Shown: positions 33,238 to 41,604 of the stretch, in pieces
How positions within the stretch are numbered: the stretch's first letter is position 1
Layout: every line of letters starts with the position of its first letter
Assembly: GCA_023411215.1 (NCBI GenBank)
Contig: JAEYOY010000010.1
Coordinates: forward strand, 1 to 64,000
Source: Bacillota bacterium
GTDB lineage: Bacteria > Bacillota > Clostridia > Lachnospirales > Lachnospiraceae
Direction of reading: 5' to 3'
Length of the DNA stretch: 64,000 bases
Made by a program: the position numbers and the translations under genes
Notes under the pieces: model-generated
The model's input: the letters and a program-made list of their open reading frames with translations, nothing else
Told to the model about the DNA's origin: nothing
Database searches by the model: none

Positions 33238-34116
33238 ATGGAACAAATAAAAATTGGAACCTGTATACCGGGAATCAAGGCTGTTGAATGGCTTCCGGCA
33301 ATGCTGGATGCGGGTTTTGAGACCGTCTCAATAAATTTTCATATGTCTTTAGAAAATGTGGATTTATCGGAATTATCAAAGAAAGTCAAGGATATATTGG
33401 GTGATACCGGAGTTAAGGTATCCAGTCTGGGATTGTACTGTAATCCATTGCAATATGAAGAACATAGAAAGAATTTGGAATATTGCATTGATTCTGCCAA
33501 ATTGTTTGGCGCAAATACGGTAACAACCTTTGCAGGAGCAATTGAAGGAAGACCAGTAGAAGAAGCTATTCCCGTATTTGGAAAAGTATTCCGTGAACTT
33601 TCGAAACGTGCTGCGGACAATCAGATTAAAATAGGTATTGAAAACTGTCCGATGGGAGGCACCTGGAATCAGCCTACCTGTAATATAGGCTTTAATCCCA
33701 AAGCTTGGGATATGATGTTTACAGAAGTGCCGGAGGATAATCTCGGTTTGGAATGGGAACCAGCACATCAGCTAACACAGTTAATTGATCCTCTTCCCCA
33801 GTTGAAGCAATGGATTAAAAAAGTGGTTCATGTACATGGTAAAGATTCTTCCATAGACTGGGATGCAATAAAACGTTTTGGTGTATTGGGAGCAGAGAAA
33901 TATGTTTATGACAGGACACCGGGATTTGGTGATACTGACTGGAGGAAAATCATATTTGCCTTACATATGGGTGGGTATAATGGTGATATCTGTATCGAAG
34001 GTTATCACGACCCGATATACAGAGGAGAATGGGAGATGACAGCTCAGCTCCATGGGCTGAATTATTTGAAATGGTGCAGAGGCGGAGAGTTCGTACCAAA
34101 TCCTTGGGAAAAGTAG
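33238..34116 (+). CDS. Sugar phosphate isomerase/epimerase-like TIM-barrel protein
   Basis: A 292-residue AP_endonuc_2/xylose-isomerase-like barrel. Likely metal ligands sit at the expected strand ends: IGIENCPMGG (Glu), LGLEWEPAHQ (Glu and His), VHVHGKD (His and Asp), and CIEGYHDP (Glu). Such enzymes isomerise or epimerise sugars, keto-sugars or inosose. The gene follows the oligosaccharide transporter and probably acts on a product of the imported sugar in the cytoplasm. The ribosome site AGAAAGGA is somewhat far from the ATG. The exact reaction is unknown. Confidence 0.88.
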   Translation: MEQIKIGTCIPGIKAVEWLPAMLDAGFETVSINFHMSLENVDLSELSKKVKDILGDTGVKVSSLGLYCNPLQYEEHRKNLEYCIDSAKLFGANTVTTFAGAIEGRPVEEAIPVFGKVFRELSKRAADNQIKIGIENCPMGGTWNQPTCNIGFNPKAWDMMFTEVPEDNLGLEWEPAHQLTQLIDPLPQLKQWIKKVVHVHGKDSSIDWDAIKRFGVLGAEKYVYDRTPGFGDTDWRKIIFALHMGGYNGDICIEGYHDPIYRGEWEMTAQLHGLNYLKWCRGGEFVPNPWEK

Positions 34117-34229
34117 GGGACGCATAAAAAACCCTCTGGTCTTAGTTAAATAATACTGTAGCTGAATGAGGACATTAAAAGATTAACTTATTTACAGGAT
34201 ACAGGTTAATGGAAAGGCGTGGTTTTTCT

Positions 34230-35663
34230 ATGAATAAAGTATTGTGTTTTTTGCTGGTTACTGTCCTGATATTATCATTCGCCTCATGTATAAAAACAAT
34301 AGATTCTGGTAACGCAGGCAGTGATACGGATGGTCTACAGGCAAAAGAAAATACTATAACACAGGGGAATAGCGATGCAGATACAGTTACTGCAGAGAAA
34401 AAAGTTATTACTGTGACCTTTCGAGATGATGGTCGGGGTGAAAACAGCGCATTATGGCGATGGCTGCAGACTGCATATGATAGCTTTGACATGAAGGACA
34501 GCTGCGTATTAGACATTGCTCCGATTACTGCCAGCGAAGGGGATTATTTTGCTAAGGTCGCTCTTTCCTTACAGTCTGAAAAAACAGCACCTGACTTAGT
34601 GGCAGAGGATACTTTCCAGCTTCCGGCGGATGTGGAAGCAGGTTATCTAACTCCTCTAGATGATTATCTGGAGAGTTATGAGGATTGGACAAACGGTTCC
34701 TATAATAACGTCTTTAAACTAAATGTTACCGGAGCTGACAATAAGGTGTATGGTGTGCCGTACAATACGGATACCCGAGGCTTATGGTATAACAAGGAGA
34801 TCTTTAAACAGGCTGGGTTGCCGGAAGAGTGGAGGCCAAAGACCTGGGAGGATATTCTTGTCGCGTGCCAGACAATCAAAGAAAAGGTTCCGGATGTAGT
34901 ACCGTTCTGGTGCAATTCAGCTGTAGCTACCGGAGAAGCAACCTCCATGCAGACCTATGAGATGCTTCTATATGGAACGGGGGAACGATTACTGGATAAT
35001 GCTACCGGCAAATGGATCATTTCCAGTCAGGGTATGTTAGATACCTTAAACTTCTTAGATTATATTTATGAGAATAATTTCGGACCACCGTTATCGAAGG
35101 TGTTGAATGGCCAGGCCAGCAATATTTCAGCCAGAGAATACTTACCCCAGGGTAAGCTTGTTATATCACTTGATGGTAATTGGATTACTGGTAATTATCT
35201 GGATACAGGTGCATCTCCGTGGCCGGAATATGATAAAGTTTTAGGCTTTGCTCCCATGCCTACCCAATATGGCGATGGTCCAGGAATTACAACTATGGCT
35301 GGTGGTTGGGCATGGTCAATTCCTGCTAAATCCGATAACAAAGACATTACAATGGAATTTATTAAACATCTAATGGATCCAGAGGTATATGTAGATGCTC
35401 TTATTTCTTTAGGTAGCATAGGTACAAGGACCGATATCATAGATAACGAAAAATACTCTAACCTACCATTCATCCAAACAGCAACAGACTACTTAAAGGT
35501 TGCATCCTTTCGTCCAAAGGACAGCAGATATTCAGCGGTTTCTTCCCATATACAGACCATGGTGGAATCGGTTGTATCCGGAACAAGCCCGGCAGATGCG
35601 ATTGCAACCTACGGTGTAGATGTAACCCGTACGGTAGGAGAAGATAATGTAATCATGAAATAG
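34230..35663 (+). CDS. Extracellular sugar-binding lipoprotein, family 1
   Basis: A 477-residue SBP_bac_1 protein with a lipoprotein signal peptide ending at FASC (Cys20), followed by a Ser/Asp-rich linker. The family pattern is clear: VPYNTDTRGLWYNKEIFKQA, LPEEWRPKTWEDILVACQTI, and GGWAWSIPAKSDNK. I use the ATG at 34230 since it gives a standard lipoprotein signal and follows GGAAAGG; an ATG 21 bases earlier would add charged residues. No CUT1 permease genes lie nearby, so it must work with permeases encoded elsewhere or as a ligand presenter. A terminator follows. Confidence 0.9.
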   Translation: MNKVLCFLLVTVLILSFASCIKTIDSGNAGSDTDGLQAKENTITQGNSDADTVTAEKKVITVTFRDDGRGENSALWRWLQTAYDSFDMKDSCVLDIAPITASEGDYFAKVALSLQSEKTAPDLVAEDTFQLPADVEAGYLTPLDDYLESYEDWTNGSYNNVFKLNVTGADNKVYGVPYNTDTRGLWYNKEIFKQAGLPEEWRPKTWEDILVACQTIKEKVPDVVPFWCNSAVATGEATSMQTYEMLLYGTGERLLDNATGKWIISSQGMLDTLNFLDYIYENNFGPPLSKVLNGQASNISAREYLPQGKLVISLDGNWITGNYLDTGASPWPEYDKVLGFAPMPTQYGDGPGITTMAGGWAWSIPAKSDNKDITMEFIKHLMDPEVYVDALISLGSIGTRTDIIDNEKYSNLPFIQTATDYLKVASFRPKDSRYSAVSSHIQTMVESVVSGTSPADAIATYGVDVTRTVGEDNVIMK

Positions 35664-35993
35664 GATTATTTCGAGCGTTTAAGGGTTACGGGATTGAAAG
35701 CATTAAAATAGGTTTGATTTATTCAGATGAAAATCCTTACTTTTTGGAAATGAGAGTAAGGATTTTTTTCATGCTCATTACCTAAACGAGTAAATGAAAG
35801 TGTAAATAATTTGTGGCAGCATTGGAACAATATTCAACTAATCATTGTGGTATTTAAAATACAATAAGGAGATAAAAGGTATTGTAATTTATGGAAATCT
35901 CCAATACTATATTATTAGGCAGGGGTGCTGTTAAAATATAACCTCTGGCTCGTGCTTTCGTAACCATAAATTATTTAAGCTGGAGGGAAAAAT
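35664..35993. other. 330-bp gap with terminator before the flavodoxin gene
   Basis: Apart from the terminator at 35729-35769, it holds AT-rich sequence and no gene or repeat that I can support. The last 14 bases carry the flavodoxin ribosome site (CTGGAGGG). Confidence 0.5.
35729..35769 (+). terminator. Terminator of the carbohydrate locus
   Basis: AAATCCTTACT (35731-35741) pairs with AGTAAGGATTT (35755-35765), extended by a T-run (ATTTTTTTC). Confidence 0.85.
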
Positions 35994-36461
35994 ATGAAAT
36001 TCCTAGTAATATATTATTCCACATATAAAAACCACACTGAAAAAATTGCGAAGCTATTCGCAGAGAAAATGAATGCAGATATCGTAAATATAAAAAATAC
36101 TAAGGATATAATAATTGACGACTATGATCTGATTGGTTTTGGATCTGGAATATATAAGGAAAGTATGGCACCGCAAATATTTAGCTGTGTTGGACGATTA
36201 AATTTAAAGAACAAAGGCGTTTTTGTCTTCTCGACAAGCGGAGCTGGAATGAGATACTATAATAATAAACTAATTAAGCTACTAGAGGAAAAGGGATCAA
36301 GCTGTAAGGGAAGCTTTGCTTGCAAAGGAAGTTTTGTCAGCAGGGATTTCAGCGATAATAGAATATTTGATTTTATGAGCAGATTTGCACTTGGGCATCC
36401 GAATGATAAGGATTTAAGAAAAGCGGAGGAATTTATTAAGAAAGTAATGCACAGCGATTAA
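35994..36461 (+). CDS. Flavodoxin-family protein
   Basis: 155 residues with a flavodoxin fold. The FMN phosphate loop is YSTYKNHTEKIA at residues 8-19 (pattern T/S-x-x-x-x-T). The second loop region is FGSGIYKESMAP, and FVFSTSGAG matches the third flavin-contact loop. It resembles the menaquinone-dependent protoporphyrinogen oxidase/flavodoxin subgroup in length. It probably carries electrons for an unknown partner. Ribosome site GGAGGG precedes the ATG. The AraC-type gene follows after 95 bases on the same strand. Confidence 0.88.
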   Translation: MKFLVIYYSTYKNHTEKIAKLFAEKMNADIVNIKNTKDIIIDDYDLIGFGSGIYKESMAPQIFSCVGRLNLKNKGVFVFSTSGAGMRYYNNKLIKLLEEKGSSCKGSFACKGSFVSRDFSDNRIFDFMSRFALGHPNDKDLRKAEEFIKKVMHSD

Positions 36462-36556
36462 TACGGCTGACCTCCTGTGTCAACAAAAATGTGCATAGAT
36501 AATCAAGAAAACAATTTGGAAATAGTATATTATTTACCTTGTGAGGAGGTGAGAAT

Positions 36557-37345
36557 ATGGATTGGATGACATGTATTCAACAGACAATTGACTATATCGA
36601 AGATAATATCGGAGTTGAGCTAGATATTAATATGCTGGCAGAAAGAATGTATACCTCGCAGTTTTATTTTCAAAAAGTCTTTACTATCTTATGCGATTGT
36701 ACTGTAAGTGAATACATACGAAATAGACGAATGACACTGTCGGGTTATGAAATTATAGCTACTGATATTTCCATCATAGATATCGCCTTAAAGTATGGTT
36801 ATGAGACTCACGAAAGCTTCACCAGAGCTTTTACTAGATTTCATGGGTTGACTCCGTCGGATGCCAGAAGGAATCATTCGAACCTAACAGTATTCTCGCG
36901 GATCTCCGTAAAATCTAATTTAACAGGAGGTAAGGTACTTATGAGTGATTTTTCAGAAAGAGGTTATGTGGTAAAAGAAACAGGAGCTGTCTATTATACC
37001 CAGAATATGGATAATACCCTGCAATGGTTTAAGGAAGTATTAGGCTGGTACGGACAGATTGAGGCAAGAAATGAAGAAAATATAGGCACATACGGATGTG
37101 TCAATAATATTCCTATCGAGCTTGAAGCTCTTCATATTGCTCCGTTTACAGGAATTCATATGTTTAGGGGTGAGCCGTTGAAAATGATGGTAGGGTTTAT
37201 GCTGGTTCAAGGCGTTGAACAATTATATCATTTTGTTAAGAGAAATGGCTGGAATGAGATCACAGAAGTTAAGGAACAGCCATGGGGTGGGAAAACCTGC
37301 TCTGTAACCACCATTGATGGGAGCATTTTGACCTTCTTTGAATAG
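36557..37345 (+). CDS. AraC-family regulator fused to a VOC (glyoxalase-like) domain
   Basis: 263 residues or so. The N-terminal 105 residues are an AraC DNA-binding domain: LDINMLAERMYTSQFYFQKV, then IIDIALKYGYETHESFTRAF and FHGLTPSDARR. After a linker the C-terminal part looks like one vicinal-oxygen-chelate module: YYTQNMDNTLQWFKEVLGWY at its start and WGGKTCSVTTIDGSILTFFE at its end, the characteristic closing strand. The VOC part may bind a small ligand that controls DNA binding. The more common partner of this HTH is a GyrI-like domain, so the combination is unusual. GAGGAGGTGAG ribosome site, ATG start. A terminator follows. Confidence 0.85.
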   Translation: MDWMTCIQQTIDYIEDNIGVELDINMLAERMYTSQFYFQKVFTILCDCTVSEYIRNRRMTLSGYEIIATDISIIDIALKYGYETHESFTRAFTRFHGLTPSDARRNHSNLTVFSRISVKSNLTGGKVLMSDFSERGYVVKETGAVYYTQNMDNTLQWFKEVLGWYGQIEARNEENIGTYGCVNNIPIELEALHIAPFTGIHMFRGEPLKMMVGFMLVQGVEQLYHFVKRNGWNEITEVKEQPWGGKTCSVTTIDGSILTFFE

Positions 37346-37410
37346 AAGCCGTGAGATGCCAATGGAGTTCATTATGTAGTTTGATTGTGAATAAAATATT
37401 TACTTTTTTG

Positions 37411-37450
37411 AAATACCAGAGGAGTCTCTAAGCGCTCATCTGGTATTTTT
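37411..37450 (+). terminator. Terminator after the AraC-VOC gene
   Basis: AAATACCAGAGGAG (37411-37424) pairs with CTCATCTGGTATTT (37435-37448) with one mismatch, followed by TT. Confidence 0.8.
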
Positions 37451-37625
37451 ATGATAACGAGTGATTAACATGCGTAGGAATGGAATAATATGATTATCTC
37501 AGTGGTATCTCAATTGTAATGATCCTATTCCTCACCTTTTTGCTGATAAAACCTATGTATTCTTACTAATTGTAATAATATAATAAAAGAAAATATTATT
37601 CAAGTAGAAGGAGATAATGATAACA

Positions 37626-39527
37626 ATGAAACTAAGAGCACCTGCTACCCCTCTTATCACAATTGATCCCTATTTCAGTATCTGGTCAGTGAGTGATGAA
37701 TTAAATTCAGGAGAAACGGTACACTGGACTTGTAAACCTAACCCCATAACAGGTATACTTACAATAGATAATCAGGATTATCTATTTATGGGCAGCAAAG
37801 AGAATATGATAAAGATGGTTCAAACAGATTGTGACATAAATGCAATGTCTACGATTTATAAATTTAGAACTGGTTCTATTGAGCTTATACTTACTTTTAC
37901 ATCACCTTTATTACTGGATGATCTTAAGGTACTATCCAGGCCGGTATCCTATCTGAAGGCTGAGCTTCGTGGGTTGGACAATGCTTCTCATCAGGCAAGA
38001 ATCAGTTTAACTGTGGAGGATGATGTCTGCCTGGATACACGTCATGAGTGTCCGACAGAGGGTGAGAGTGTTACTATAGATTCCGCGATTGCATGCGCAA
38101 GAATGGGAAGCATTCTTCAGCCTGTCTTAGGTAAAGCGGGTGATGATGTACGTATCAATTGGGGATTTTTTTATCTAGCCGTTAAGGCAGGATTGCCAGA
38201 AGTACATATTCAAAAACAGGGAGAAGCTACCAGTCTAGAAGCCTGCGCAGTACTTGATACCTCCAGTCAGGAATTTGCTTTGTTTACTTTTGCATATGAT
38301 GACATCAACTGTCTTCAGTACTTTGGTGAGGATCTTAAGGGGTATTGGGTTAAGGAATCGGATGACATCAAGGAAATCATCCGTAGAGCCTATAACGAGT
38401 ATGATTCAATTATGGAGCGCTGCAATCTCTTCGGTGACGAATTATACCAGGCTGCTTTAGCAAGCGGCGGAGAAAAATATGCAGAGCTTCTTACTCTGGC
38501 TTATCGTCAGACAATTGCAGCGCATAAGCTTAGCGAGGATAAAAAGGGTGAATTACTGTTTATTTCCAAAGAGTGCTTTAGTAATGCATGTGCAGCAACC
38601 GTGGATGTAACCTATCCTTCCATACCGTTATTTCTATTGTACAATCCGGAATTGGTGAAAGGAATGCTGAGACCGGTATTTAAGTATGCTGCAACAGATA
38701 TTTGGTATCACGATTTTGCACCTCATGATGTCGGCACATATCCATTAGTGAACGGACAAGTATACGGCGGAGGAACAGACCTAAAGGATCAGATGCCGAT
38801 TGAAGAATGCGGCAATATGCTGGTAACGCTTGCGGCAGTATGCATGACCAGTGGTGATTATAGCTTTGCAGCGGAGCATTTGCCAACTTTAAAACAGTGG
38901 ACACAGTATCTTATCAAGTATGGCGCTGATCCTGAGAATCAATTATGTACCGATGATTTTGCCGGCCACCTAGCCCATAACTGTAATCTGACGCTAAAAG
39001 CGATCATGGGCATTGCAAGCTATGGCATTCTTTTGGAGAAGCTTAAGGGCAAGGATGAGGCTGTTACTTATTATGATACAGCTCATGAAATGGCAAAAAG
39101 CTGGGTAGAAAGGGCTATGAATGAGGATGGTACCTACCGTTTGACCTTCGATCAGCCGGATACCTTCAGTATGAAATATAATGTGATCTGGGATCAAATC
39201 TTTAAGACCGGTATCTTCGCAGATGAGCTTCTGGAGAAAGAGCTGGAAAGCTATCTGGAGCATATTAATCCATATGGTATGCCGCTGGATAACAGGGCAA
39301 CCTATACAAAATCCGATTGGCTCGTATGGAGTGCAACCTTAATGAAGAATAAGAAAGATTTTGAACAAATGATTGAGCCGTTATGGAAGGCATATCATGA
39401 AACAGAATCTAGAGTGCCTATGACCGATTGGTATGATACATTGTCCGCAAAGCAAATCGGGTTTCAGCATCGTAGCGTACAGGGCGGGTTATATATTAAG
39501 CTCTTAATGGACAGAGTGAGTAAATAA
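37626..39527 (+). CDS. GtaA/DUF4965-type protein (fungal glutaminase-like family)
   Basis: 633 residues without signal peptide. The N-terminus LRAPATPLITIDPYFSIWS is the DUF4964 hallmark. A DUF5127 beta region follows, then the DUF4965 (alpha/alpha)6 region with DVTYPSIPLFLLYNPELVKG, FAPHDVGTYPLVNGQVYGGG and MPIEECGNMLVTLAAVC. DUF1793 follows with FAGHLAHNCNLTLKAIMGI and the closing PMTDWYDTLSAKQIGFQHRS VQGG stretch. Fungal members are annotated glutaminase A, but the fold and acidic clefts resemble glycoside hydrolases, and bacterial members sit near sugar genes. Here it is cytoplasmic and alone. Two starts are possible: ATG 37617 is only 3 bases from AAGGAG, ATG 37626 is 12. Confidence 0.85.
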   Translation: MKLRAPATPLITIDPYFSIWSVSDELNSGETVHWTCKPNPITGILTIDNQDYLFMGSKENMIKMVQTDCDINAMSTIYKFRTGSIELILTFTSPLLLDDLKVLSRPVSYLKAELRGLDNASHQARISLTVEDDVCLDTRHECPTEGESVTIDSAIACARMGSILQPVLGKAGDDVRINWGFFYLAVKAGLPEVHIQKQGEATSLEACAVLDTSSQEFALFTFAYDDINCLQYFGEDLKGYWVKESDDIKEIIRRAYNEYDSIMERCNLFGDELYQAALASGGEKYAELLTLAYRQTIAAHKLSEDKKGELLFISKECFSNACAATVDVTYPSIPLFLLYNPELVKGMLRPVFKYAATDIWYHDFAPHDVGTYPLVNGQVYGGGTDLKDQMPIEECGNMLVTLAAVCMTSGDYSFAAEHLPTLKQWTQYLIKYGADPENQLCTDDFAGHLAHNCNLTLKAIMGIASYGILLEKLKGKDEAVTYYDTAHEMAKSWVERAMNEDGTYRLTFDQPDTFSMKYNVIWDQIFKTGIFADELLEKELESYLEHINPYGMPLDNRATYTKSDWLVWSATLMKNKKDFEQMIEPLWKAYHETESRVPMTDWYDTLSAKQIGFQHRSVQGGLYIKLLMDRVSK

Positions 39528-39667
39528 ATTGAAGAATAACATTACAATACCCGGGGAGGTTACAACTAATGCTTTTGCAGATTACAATAACCGAGCTGCA
39601 AAGTATATGGATCAGATAAACTGGTTATAGTTATAATAATGCTTCATATTTTTATTTTCAAAATGTA

Positions 39668-39699
39668 GAGCGTAAAAGCAAATTTGCTTTTACGCTCTT
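39668..39699. terminator. Perfect 30-base palindrome, possible terminator
   Basis: GAGCGTAAAAGCAAA (39668-39682) and its exact reverse complement (39683-39697), followed only by TTG. On RNA it would fold as a long hairpin and could end the 37626 transcript. Confidence 0.55.
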
Positions 39700-39705
39700 G
39701 TAAGT

Positions 39706-39888
39706 GTGTCCGGTGGGCACACGTCATTACATGATGCGAAGGTAGAAGCCAGAGCAGCCAGAGCAATATATCTTACGGATGGGAATATTCCTGATGAATT
39801 GTACTTAGGAGCATATGGCGGAGAAGAAACAGTAAAACACTCTTGTGAGAAAAGGTTAAACGATTGGCTTGAAAAACGTGATTTTTAG
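39706..39888 (+). CDS. Short unassigned frame, possible gene remnant
   Basis: A 60-residue frame beginning with GTG (MSGGHTSLHDAKVEARAARA) and ending NDWLEKRDF. The composition looks protein-like (charged helix, then YLGAYGGEETVKH), but no ribosome site precedes it and it starts directly after a hairpin. It may be the C-terminal remnant of a decayed gene. I do not recognise the family. Confidence 0.3.
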   Translation: MSGGHTSLHDAKVEARAARAIYLTDGNIPDELYLGAYGGEETVKHSCEKRLNDWLEKRDF

Positions 39889-40055
39889 GATATCAAATAA
39901 GTGGCGATTGGTTTAATAAGAATTAACAAAGGTATGATTGAGAAAATGCAAAAGATGTCTTATACTGTAAGTAGATTATCGTTATTTGGTTAATCATAAT
40001 GAAATAGGATGCTTATCGGTATATAATTTCCATTTTAGAAACGGAGGGAACCAAC

Positions 40056-40427
40056 ATGGAGATATTTGCAGAATATCTGTCGAATATTGATGACCCACAG
40101 AACAGGGCTCGAATGGAAGAGGTATTAAACCACGTAGCACAGTGCTTTCCGACTTTAGTACCGAGGATTGCATGGAATCAGCCGATGTTTACCGACCATG
40201 ATACCTTTATCATCGCCTTTAGTGCTGCAAAAAAACATTTTGCTGTTGCTCCTGAGAAGGCTGGAATGAACCGGTTTTCTGAGGAGATAAAACAGGCCGG
40301 CTATGACTGCGGGAAAGAATTGATCCGTATACCGTGGGAAGGTCCGGTAGATTATTCCTTATTGGAGAAAATTATTGAATTTAACATATCGGATAAGAAA
40401 GAATGCTCAACTTTCTGGCGGAAATAG
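40056..40427 (+). CDS. DUF1801 protein (YdhG/iron-chaperone-like)
   Basis: 123 residues of the DUF1801 fold, first described for B. subtilis YdhG, which was proposed to be frataxin-like. The family pattern is visible as IAWNQPMFTDHDTFIIAFSA AKKHF followed by a C-terminal PWEGPVDYSLLEKIIEFN helix; the Trp-Asn-x-P-x-F motif replaces the usual W-x-x-P-x-F/W. The actual role of the family is not settled. ACGGAGGGA precedes the ATG. A second, dissimilar DUF1801 gene follows after 37 bases, so the two may be co-transcribed. Confidence 0.82.
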   Translation: MEIFAEYLSNIDDPQNRARMEEVLNHVAQCFPTLVPRIAWNQPMFTDHDTFIIAFSAAKKHFAVAPEKAGMNRFSEEIKQAGYDCGKELIRIPWEGPVDYSLLEKIIEFNISDKKECSTFWRK

Positions 40428-40464
40428 TTATAATGAGCCAACAACCACAAAGGAGGATTCCGTT

Positions 40465-40875
40465 ATGGAAGAACAGACAGGGAAAGAAACAAAGTCTCCA
40501 TCCCAGCTGATCGACGAAAGAATTGAGGAGTTGGGTGACTGGAGAGGTCAGAGGTTAGGAGCGGTACGGAACCTGATCAAGGGAGTTGATTCGGAGATCG
40601 TCGAGGAGTGGAAATGGAGAGGGACACCGGTGTGGTATCACGATGGAATTGTGTGTACCGGTGAAACCTATAAGAGTATTGTTAAGCTGACCTTCGCGAA
40701 GGGAGCTTTACTGGCTGACCCGGCTCATTTATTTAATTCAAGTCTGGAAGGGAATGCGAGAAGAGCCATCGACATCCATGAGGGTGAAGAGATCAATGAG
40801 CAAGCACTGACAGAGCTGATTCTTGCTGCAATTGAGTTAAATCAATCAGGCTCTAAGAAATCTAGTAAGAAGTAA
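40465..40875 (+). CDS. DUF1801 protein, second copy
   Basis: 136 residues, another DUF1801-type protein but from a different subgroup. Typical stretches are LIDERIEELGDWRGQRLGAV, EIVEEWKWRGTPVWYHDGIV, KLTFAKGALL and LFNSSLEGNARRAIDIHEGE. The C-terminus is a Ser/Lys tail. The ATG at 40465 has AAAGGAGGA properly placed upstream, and the frame extends further upstream only through the preceding gene. Function unknown; proteins of this subgroup are widespread in soil and gut bacteria. A terminator follows. Confidence 0.85.
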   Translation: MEEQTGKETKSPSQLIDERIEELGDWRGQRLGAVRNLIKGVDSEIVEEWKWRGTPVWYHDGIVCTGETYKSIVKLTFAKGALLADPAHLFNSSLEGNARRAIDIHEGEEINEQALTELILAAIELNQSGSKKSSKK

Positions 40876-40930
40876 ATCCGATTCATTGCTTTATGTAATG
40901 TAGTATGTTAACATTTATTAGATAATGTGA

Positions 40931-40966
40931 GGCTCTAGCCAGGGCTGGCTGGAGCCTTGCCTTATC
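40931..40966 (+). terminator. Terminator after the DUF1801 pair
   Basis: GGCTCTAGCC (40931-40940) pairs with GGCTGGAGCC (40947-40956, one G-U), followed by TTGCCTTATC. The T-tract is weak. Confidence 0.6.
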
Positions 40967-41037
40967 CTTTCACGGGTGAATGTGGCATATAAGTGTATGG
41001 GATCCTTTGGCTCATCAGGGTATGCTTATCAAGCCAA

Positions 41038-41604
41038 TCATTCGTGTTGTTTTTTAAGGACTACCTCGGAAATGGTTCCAATGGGACATATGGTACACCA
41101 AGTTCTGGGCTTATAAACAAGTGCTAACAATAATCCCAAGAAGGTTGTGGTCATCATCATGGAATAAAAACGATAGGATAGATGTGTAAGCCAAGGTGCT
41201 ATGTTTACGATATCAAGTAATTGTGGAAATTTCACCGGAATTGGAATTACAATTAAAAATCTCAAATACTCCATTGCTGGTCTTAAGCCTTTGGCTACAC
41301 CTAAGGTGGACAGGATGATGAAGGCAAGACTTAGCCCGAAATAGGCTAACATAATCCATTTCATTTTGCCTTTCACAAAAAACAGTGGGGTTTTACGTGA
41401 GTTCCACCATTTCGATTTACCACAGGTGGTATAAAGACTTGCTCTGGGACAATATCCCTGACACCAGGTTTTTTTTCGATTTTTTAATAAAATAATGATT
41501 GGTAGGGTCATACAGATAATACCGAGTAATGCAAAATGTATGTTTACAAAGCCAAGGATAAAGAAAGAAGTTGTAAATAAGAATAATAACTTGTGATTTC
41601 GCAT
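41038..41604 (-). CDS. Membrane protein with NapH/NosR-like Fe-S cysteine motifs
   Basis: 188 residues with four to five membrane helices. Two cysteine motifs facing the cytoplasm are WCQGYCPRAS (C48, C52-P53) and WCTICPIGTIS (C170, C173-P174), the arrangement of NapH/NosR/RdxA-type quinol-linked electron-transfer proteins. C61 also lies near the first motif. Full ferredoxin-type C-x2-C-x2-C-x3-C-P clusters are lacking, so it may hold a single cluster shared between the two loops or another cofactor. GAGGTG precedes the ATG. The gene stands alone and has a promoter with a Crp/Fnr-like palindrome at 41690-41704, which fits an anaerobic redox role. Confidence 0.8.
   Translation of the reverse strand: MRNHKLLFLFTTSFFILGFVNIHFALLGIICMTLPIIILLKNRKKTWCQGYCPRASLYTTCGKSKWWNSRKTPLFFVKGKMKWIMLAYFGLSLAFIILSTLGVAKGLRPAMEYLRFLIVIPIPVKFPQLLDIVNIAPWLTHLSYRFYSMMMTTTFLGLLLALVYKPRTWCTICPIGTISEVVLKKQHE

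Larger units (their letters stand above)
39528..40055. other. 528-bp region with perfect palindrome and small unassigned reading frames
   Basis: Little of this is coding with certainty. A 33-codon frame (TTG 39529 to TAG 39630, MKNNITIPGEV...) has no ribosome site. A 30-base perfect palindrome, GAGCGTAAAAGCAAA/TTTGCTTTTACGCTC, spans 39668-39697. A short frame follows at 39706-39888, described separately. The last 15 bases carry AACGGAGGG for the DUF1801 gene. Confidence 0.4.
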
